Of a DNA stretch of 64,000 bases, positions 58,566 through 64,000 are shown in pieces. Below the pieces are notes generated by a model that was given only the letters and a program-made list of their open reading frames with translations, did not search any database and was not told the origin of the DNA. The DNA is taken from NCBI GenBank assembly GCA_020086605.1, contig JACBWW010000004.1, positions 46,748,141 through 46,812,140 of the forward strand, in the 5' to 3' direction. The DNA comes from Lanius collurio. Its lineage: Eukaryota > Chordata > Aves > Passeriformes > Laniidae. The position numbers and the translations under genes are program-made. Position 1 is the first letter of the stretch. Each line of letters opens with the position of its first letter.

Positions 58566-58586
58566 ATGAACCATCGTTGCTCGTAG
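58566..58586 (+). promoter_or_regulatory. Upstream ORF 2 in the SLC17A6 leader
   Basis: ATG in ATATGAACC, six codons (Met-Asn-His-Arg-Cys-Ser) then TAG, ending 49 bases before the main ATG. It may reduce or tune translation of VGLUT2 if included in the mRNA. Confidence 0.4.
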
Positions 58587-58635
58587 CAGTGCTGTATCCA
58601 GAGCAGAGCAGTATCCAGCGAGCATCCCCGCGGGA

Positions 58636-58721
58636 ATGGAGTCGGTAAAACAAAGGATTTTGACTCCCGGCAAGGAGGGATTGAAGAATTTTGCTGGAAA
58701 ATCGCTTGGTCAACTCTACAG
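58636..58721 (+). CDS. SLC17A6: SLC17A6 coding exon 1
   Basis: ATG in CGCGGGAATGG, then [28 protein letters not shown] and two bases of Arg29. The donor is TACAG/GTAAGA. This start is chosen because its first nine residues match mammalian VGLUT2 exactly; the upstream ATGs give only very short frames. Confidence 0.97.
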
Positions 58722-61700
58722 GTAAGACTAATATCTCTTATAGGATTCTACTTCCTAGAAAAAATTGAAAGCTTTTCTTAAGCTCCCGTTGCTGCAGGAG
58801 GTTGAGTACTCTGGGGAGGTCAGCAGCGGCAGGGTTGGGAGCTGTTGAGATTCTGCTGGATGTAATCTAGATCCTGGAAACTAGTGCTGAAGCTGCTCAA
58901 TATGGCACCCTCGCAACTCCTCTATCTGACTCGTAGATGGTGTCAGTAAAGATGTAGTAAAAGATTACCCCATCTTTCTTCCACAAAAAAAGGATCCCAT
59001 CTTGAAATCATAATCAGGAGAGAACAGCAACCTGTGTTTTTGTTCCATTCTAATTTTGCAATGCACTCACAGGGTCTTGCCCTCTGCCCTTAACAAGCAT
59101 CAAAAAGAAATTTTAGTTTTGATTAGTATTGCCCTTTGTGTAATTCGTCGTCAGATGAAGATAAACATGGAGATGTATAAATAATTGATATCCGAACGAT
59201 TTTTTTCTCCTGAAGCTGAAACATATAGAGGAATGTGTTTAATTATTTATCCCTTTGCCCTTAGAAGCATCTGCTTGTCCTATTAAGTGATACACAACTG
59301 CAATTGCTAAACTCAAAAGCATCACTCCTGTATATTTCTGTGTGTAAAGAACATTTCTATCATTGTCGAGCCCTGTGCACACAGATAAATAAGTCCAGAT
59401 TCTTGCATACCTACGAAGTGCATGCAACTAAAGTTCACACGTCGTTCTCCATCCAATCTGGTGACTTTAGTGACCTCCACAACGTTTGAGAATAGTCTGT
59501 GAAATTCCAATATATTTTCGATTGTACCGTCTGCTAGAAATTAGCCGAAGTATTGGGTCAGGTTTAGTTTTTTATCAATTTGATTGTTGTTGGTTTGTTG
59601 GGTTTTTTTTTGTTTTGTTTTGTTTTTGTTTGGGGTTTGTTTTGTTTGTTTGTTTTCCCCCTAATTACAGCTATAAGGTAACTGCGGATTTGTCTGCCCA
59701 GGGTAGGTCACGTAAAATCTTTTTTCCATACCTATGCGGCAGTGCTGGGCACAGGCACAAGGCAGTTTCACAGCATGAGTCACAACTCCTGCTGCCATTT
59801 TAAGGAAAGGGGACATATCAGTGAAGTGATAAAGATAAAATCAAGACTTCCATTTTCATAGGAAGTGTACCATTAAGAAAAGCCAAAAGCAAAATTAAAG
59901 TCATCAGCAATACAATTCATTTCCTACAGGTTTTGGTTATATTTAAGTCATTTTCAGTTGTTGAAAATTAATAATAATAATAAAGGCTAATCCAGAATAA
60001 CTGCTTAAAATATAATTAAGGAAATAAACCTTTTATTTTTCGTTCTTAAAGACTCTACAACATTTAAATAAAACTATTATCACTACTGCTTGTAGTCACA
60101 TAGTGAATAATAAAGAAACGGTGTTTGTATTTTCCAGCAAAACTCCGTTTGAATTCACACCTCGACTAACAAACGCGCCATTTGCTCATCTTTTTCAGCT
60201 CACGGCAATTAAGTACTTAGTTTACTCTTCTTAGAATCTAAACAATTTTCTTGCCTCTTACACATTGATTTTCAGTCTATTCCCGAAGACAAGACTACCA
60301 TTCAGAGACAAAACACTCCTCCACTACTCTTTATCCACACGAACGAATTTTGAACATAAACCCACGGTGGTTTATTTTATTCACAACTTTAAGACATTTC
60401 TTATTGCCGCGATCTTTAAGCATGGAAATAATACGCCCAGAAAAGAAAAATCATGAGAATTTCAGCTGAGTGGCTTTTGGAGAAAATCCCTGTATTTTCT
60501 CCCGAGCACAGATAACCTTTTAAGCCTTATTCTGCTAATTGTTACTGCCCTATCAGCCGGATGAGTTAACATGAAAGAGACGCTCCTCCGAGTGAGAAAA
60601 CACTTCTAGAGCAGAGTTGAGGGCGGCGGTAGTAGAGTCCAGAGTGTCGGCAAATGGTCACGTATTTGCTTCTCGAGACGACATAACTGGTTAGCTTTTC
60701 TGATTTTTAAATGTCCCCGTGAAGAAGATTTAGGGATTCAGTACGGACATTTGCTCTATAAACCTGATTTTTCTGGCTACCGACACAGCATTTTAAAAGA
60801 TTTAAAACAACAACAACAAAAAAATTGTTCTAAATCACCTTTCGTGGTATTTTTCAGCTGATTTGAAATAGTTGGAAATAACCATTTCCCTTCAGATTCC
60901 TTCAGGTTGTTTTTTAGGGTACACGATTTTCAAGTAAAACTGAGGGAGTGTGGGCAATGAGATAGTACTTAAAGCTTCTCTGGGAAGGTTAAACCTGCTC
61001 AGTGATCACAAGCTCACAGGGTGTAGCTGAGTCCTGAGATCTTTGGGAAAGCCTTCTCCGGAGATGCCAGTTTTCTGAAGACGATCATGCTTTCTTTCAC
61101 TGCATGTGACAGCCATTTTGCAAATCTAAAATAAATAGCAATATCGCCCTCTCTTCCTTCTCGCTCCTCCCTCCCGTCTTTTTTTCTTAACGTTTCTTTT
61201 GTTCCCAGACCTACAGCGAGGTTCACACCAAGATCATCCCCTTGGTGTTTCTAATATAGCAAGGAGGTAATAAAACCTCCAGAAGCCCGTTTCTGTTTCT
61301 TCGCCTCTTGGGCTGCCCAACATGGCGCCTCTGCAGTGGTTACAGATGATGTCTTCTTGATGCGTCCTACATATTTAAGCAGAAGTCTTTAATGATAGAT
61401 GAGCAATTCTCAGCTAGAGCTCCTCCCTGGGCTGCTGCGGAGGGGTGGCGGGGGGAGTTGGGGATGACTAATCGTGACTCCCACAGGTCATTGCTAAAGA
61501 GCAGTTGAAGGTGAATGGGAAGCAAGGAATAAATCCTCAAATCAATCTCCAAGCCAAAGTAGCAAGGGGAACGGTGAATTTAAGCCTTCGGCTCCCCGAA
61601 ATTGTTGTGTCGTCAGGCGGCCAGGGCTTGACTTTCCGTTCTTGTGTCGGGCAGAGTCCTAGAGAAGAGGCAGAAGCCCGGGGACACCATCGAGCTGACT

Positions 61701-62979
61701 GAAGATGGAAAGCCCATGGAAGTGCCCGAAAAGAAAGCCCCGTTGTGCGACTGCACCTGCTTCGGGCTGCCCCGGAGGTACATCATTGCCATCATGAGTG
61801 GACTGGGATTCTGCATTTCCTTCGGGATCCGATGTAACTTGGGAGTGGCCATCGTGGATATGGTCAATAACAGCACCATACACCGAGGAGGAAAAATTAT
61901 TAAAGAGGTGGGAACCTTTCCGTAGTAAATCCCACATCCTCCCAGTACAACTCTCAGTCAAACACTTCAACACGAGTGGGACGGGCTCTGGATGGTTTCG
62001 TGGCGTTTCCCCCCACCTGAGCCCCGATGCTCCCTGGTCCTAGGGCGAGCGGCTCCCCTCCCCCTTCCCGTCCCCGCCGCTGCCCTCCGAAGGACGGAAA
62101 TCCCGTTCTTGAAGGAGAAACAATTTCTACTAATTATTTCTACATTTTCATTTCATTTCCTAGCCCCAGTTTGCGGTACTATTGTGGGGACAATTCGCCC
62201 CCCGCCCTGAATTTTCCACACAGCCTAGAAAAACGCAGAAATAAGCGTAGGGGATGGGAGAATGAAGGCGTCGAATAAGGAACTGTTAGCGGGTGCATCT
62301 CGCCGTAAAGGAGGCGGGGAGGTTTTGCAGGAATATTTGAAAACACCAGGGTGAATTTGCTTTGACAAAAGGCTTTAAATGGTAAGAGCCGTTTTAAAGT
62401 GTGATGAGGAAGATGTGATAAATGCAGATGAGTCTTAAACACCCAAATCCACAGACAAATCCCTTAAGGCTTGCTGCCCGCACAAGCAAGAGGTAAGTGC
62501 GGGCTGTGTCTGAGCGCCGGGGTCCCGCGGGTCCCACGGCTCCCGGCTCTGCCCTGCCTGGCCCCGCGGTCCGCGCCTCCGTCGAACGGCTCAGGGCACC
62601 CGGGACCCCCTTGCGCCTCTCGTGTCCCAGGGAGGCACGGGCGGTGCTGTTTCTATTGCTGTTATTGGGTTTGTTTTGCTGATCTGGGGGGCAGTCGAAG
62701 CGTTTGCCGTAGAGGGATGGGGGCAGAGCCCGGCGCCGGCACTGGAACCCCTTCAATTGCACTGCGGGTGACGCTACTGCTGGTGAAAGCTCTAAAGTGG
62801 CACAATTACAGCCTTCCTCTTGTCTTTCTCTCTTTCTATCCCTGTCTGTTGCATTGGAAGAAAGCGAAGTTTAATTGGGATCCTGAAACAGTTGGCATGA
62901 TCCACGGCTCTTTTTTCTGGGGATACATAATCACCCAGATCCCCGGAGGGTACATCTCATCCCGGCTGGCAGCGAACAG
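58636..62979 (+). CDS. SLC17A6: SLC17A6 (vesicular glutamate transporter 2), first three coding exons
   Basis: VGLUT2 is a 12-helix SLC17/major-facilitator transporter that loads glutamate into synaptic vesicles using the proton electrochemical gradient. Exons 58636-58721, 61655-61907 and 62861-62979 encode residues 1-152 and part of 153. The start MESVKQRIL and the body ([81 protein letters not shown]) are nearly identical to mammalian VGLUT2. Arg88 in TM1, His128 and the glycosylation pair Asn100/Asn101 are all present. The remaining exons (human protein 582 residues) lie beyond the window. VGLUT1 and VGLUT3 are less likely because the N-terminus is specifically VGLUT2-like and ANO5 is its known neighbour. 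Confidence 0.97.
59583..59657. repeat. TTTTG-rich low-complexity tract
   Basis: About 75 bases of almost only T and G (runs of TTTTG and GTTT). Confidence 0.85.
61319..61329 (+). promoter_or_regulatory. YY1-like motif
   Basis: AACATGGCGCC resembles the YY1 consensus AANATGGCGGC with one mismatch. The position about 330 bases before exon 2 could mark an internal regulatory site. Confidence 0.25.
61655..61907 (+). CDS. SLC17A6: SLC17A6 coding exon 2 (TM1)
   Basis: A 253-bp exon. It completes Arg29, then [40 protein letters not shown], the TM1 helix [20 protein letters not shown] and [24 protein letters not shown]. The donor is GAG/GTGGGA. The segment KRQKPGD differs from human KKQDTGE, the only clear divergence in the exon. 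Confidence 0.98.
61908..62860 (+). other. SLC17A6 intron 2
   Basis: 1 kb. Its second half (about 62510-62760) is CpG-rich. It ends with a pyrimidine-rich tract and TTGGAAG as acceptor. Confidence 0.85.
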
Positions 62980-63070
62980 GTAACTGCGGCCTGAGTAGCG
63001 CCAGGGCCCCGGCTGAGCCCGAGCGGGGCCGGGCTGCGGCAGCGGGGGGCGGGGGGCTGAGCTCCAGGCA
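62510..63070. promoter_or_regulatory. Second CpG-rich cluster around SLC17A6 exon 3
   Basis: CpG-dense blocks flank exon 3 (GGGGTCCCGCGGGTCCC before it, GGCTGAGCCCGAGCGGGGCC after it), with moderate CpG across the exon. It is separated from the promoter island by several kb of AT-rich DNA. It may be an intragenic CpG island or simply GC-rich flanking sequence. Confidence 0.5.
62861..62979 (+). CDS. SLC17A6: SLC17A6 coding exon 3
   Basis: A 119-bp exon: [39 protein letters not shown] and two bases of the next codon. It includes His128 and the start of TM2. The donor is AACAG/GTAACT. It follows exon 2 in phase. Confidence 0.98.
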
Positions 63071-64000
63071 GCGGGGCTTCCCTGCACCCCCTGATTAAAC
63101 CCCGCTCAAAGGCAGGACCTTGGGAAGGGAAGGACCGCTTGCGTATGATCCGGGAACTCCACCGTGATGTACATTGCTCATCCTCCTTCAAACAACCCCC
63201 TGGTTTTGCGGGGGATAAATCATGTTGGTTTCCTTTTCCTTTAAACAGTCACTTAAGGAGGTTGTGGCAATGATATTCAAACAACACGTATTCAGAGGCA
63301 AATTCAAAGGTTCATTATTTTATTAAAGCCTGAGAGATTTTTTTCCCCCCTGTGATTAAAGTTTTTATGATTTCTGTTTCAATGAAAAGGAAAACCATCA
63401 GCAGGAATTTTTTCATTAACGCACAAATGAATTTAGAATGGTCGAAAAACATGTTTAAATGAGACTTCCACAATGAAAAGAAAGTGCAGATGGTCCGGGG
63501 ACTTAAGGACTCGTTTCTATGGTGTCTGGCAATTTTTCAAGCACCCAGGGTGCGATTCTACCTGTTAATTAGATCCACTGAGTATTCAAGACACATGAGG
63601 CTTTCACATCCATGCTTAATGCCACAGGCTCATCGTTTGCAGAGGCAGCCAAGGTCCTAGTGCCACTCTTCAAACCAGTGCCACACTAAGTGCAAATGGA
63701 TACTAAACTCAACCATGTTTACCTTTAACTCTTCTCAGGAGTGTGCAACATTAAAGGTAGGCCTGGATGGGCAGAGAGGCTTAGCCTGAGGAGCAGGATG
63801 GCTTATGTGTACTTGAGACTGAGAGGAAGGAGAGAGGGTGGCTAAAGCAAAGAATGGTCTCGTCAGGATAAATAGCTTTTAGACAGATCTACAGTAGAAA
63901 TGAGTATATACAAACGGAGAGATGCTCTGTAACTGAGAAAACGCTATTATCCTACCCTTTAAAACATATAAATCAAAACACGTAATTTTTAAATTAGGGT
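62980..64000 (+). other. SLC17A6 intron 3 (start)
   Basis: GC-rich for about 90 bases, then AT-rich to the window end. No further SLC17A6 exon was recognised; the next one (VFGAAILL in human) should lie downstream. Confidence 0.85.

Larger units (their letters stand above)
57850..58640. promoter_or_regulatory. SLC17A6: CpG island: SLC17A6 promoter and 5' leader
   Basis: An abrupt change from AT-rich DNA to dense CpG (for example CGCGGGAGGAGCGGCGGGGA), ending just before the SLC17A6 start codon at 58636. The CpG content opens long frames on both strands (up to 290 codons on the minus strand). These are composition artefacts. There is no obvious TATA box, so a CpG-type promoter with dispersed starts is likely. 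The transcription start cannot be placed precisely. Confidence 0.85.
58722..61654 (+). other. SLC17A6 intron 1
   Basis: 2.9 kb, AT-rich for most of its length and GC-richer near its end. It holds a T/G low-complexity tract at 59583-59657 and a YY1-like AACATGGCGCC at 61319-61329. No other coding exon was recognised. It ends GTGTCGGGCAG. Confidence 0.85.

Noticed and set aside
57841..58713. 290-codon minus-strand frame, and other long frames on both strands over the SLC17A6 CpG island
   Set aside because: Low stop-codon frequency in CpG-rich DNA explains them. The translation is Arg/Ala/Pro/Gly-rich with no domain, and the frame runs antisense through the real first exon of SLC17A6.

Overview
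The window is vertebrate nuclear DNA, most likely from a bird. Small conserved exons with GT/AG borders are separated by AT-rich introns. Interspersed repeats are sparse, and the recognisable ones are CR1 LINE fragments plus one solo retroviral LTR, as expected in avian (or at least sauropsid) DNA. Two neighbouring plus-strand genes can be recognised from their translated exons: ANO5 (anoctamin-5/TMEM16E), and the first three coding exons of SLC17A6 (vesicular glutamate transporter VGLUT2). The order ANO5 then SLC17A6 is the same as on human chromosome 11p14, so this is a conserved syntenic block. I found no tRNA, rRNA, CRISPR array, prokaryotic sequence or obviously new gene system.

Layout. 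1-3459: probably ANO5 intron 1; the first coding exon is not visible and should lie upstream. 3460-37262: fifteen ANO5 coding exons on the plus strand. 37263 to about 40760: long ANO5 3'UTR with several AATAAA signals. About 40760-57840: intergenic DNA of some 17 kb. It holds a minus-strand solo LTR (45421-46021) flanked by a short direct repeat, a 169-bp inverted repeat pair about 3.6 kb apart (49891-50059 and 53678-53846), CR1 tails and two CTCF-like motifs. 57850-58640: CpG island at the SLC17A6 promoter and 5' leader. 58636-62979: SLC17A6 coding exons 1-3. The rest of that gene lies beyond the window.

The most important anomaly is inside ANO5. Exons on either side of 30385-33832 are intact and in frame, but the roughly 230 codons that should lie between them (transmembrane helices around the ion/lipid groove and the TM6/TM7 calcium ligands) are not present. 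The single N of the window lies at 32293, in that interval. Direct splicing across the gap would shift frame into an immediate stop. The simplest reading is an assembly collapse or mis-join; the alternative is genuine exon loss that would inactivate ANO5.

The two genes are not functionally coupled: ANO5 is a muscle/bone-associated membrane protein of the scramblase family, and SLC17A6 loads glutamate into synaptic vesicles. The CpG-poor 5' part of the window contrasts with the CpG-rich SLC17A6 promoter and the exon 3 region.
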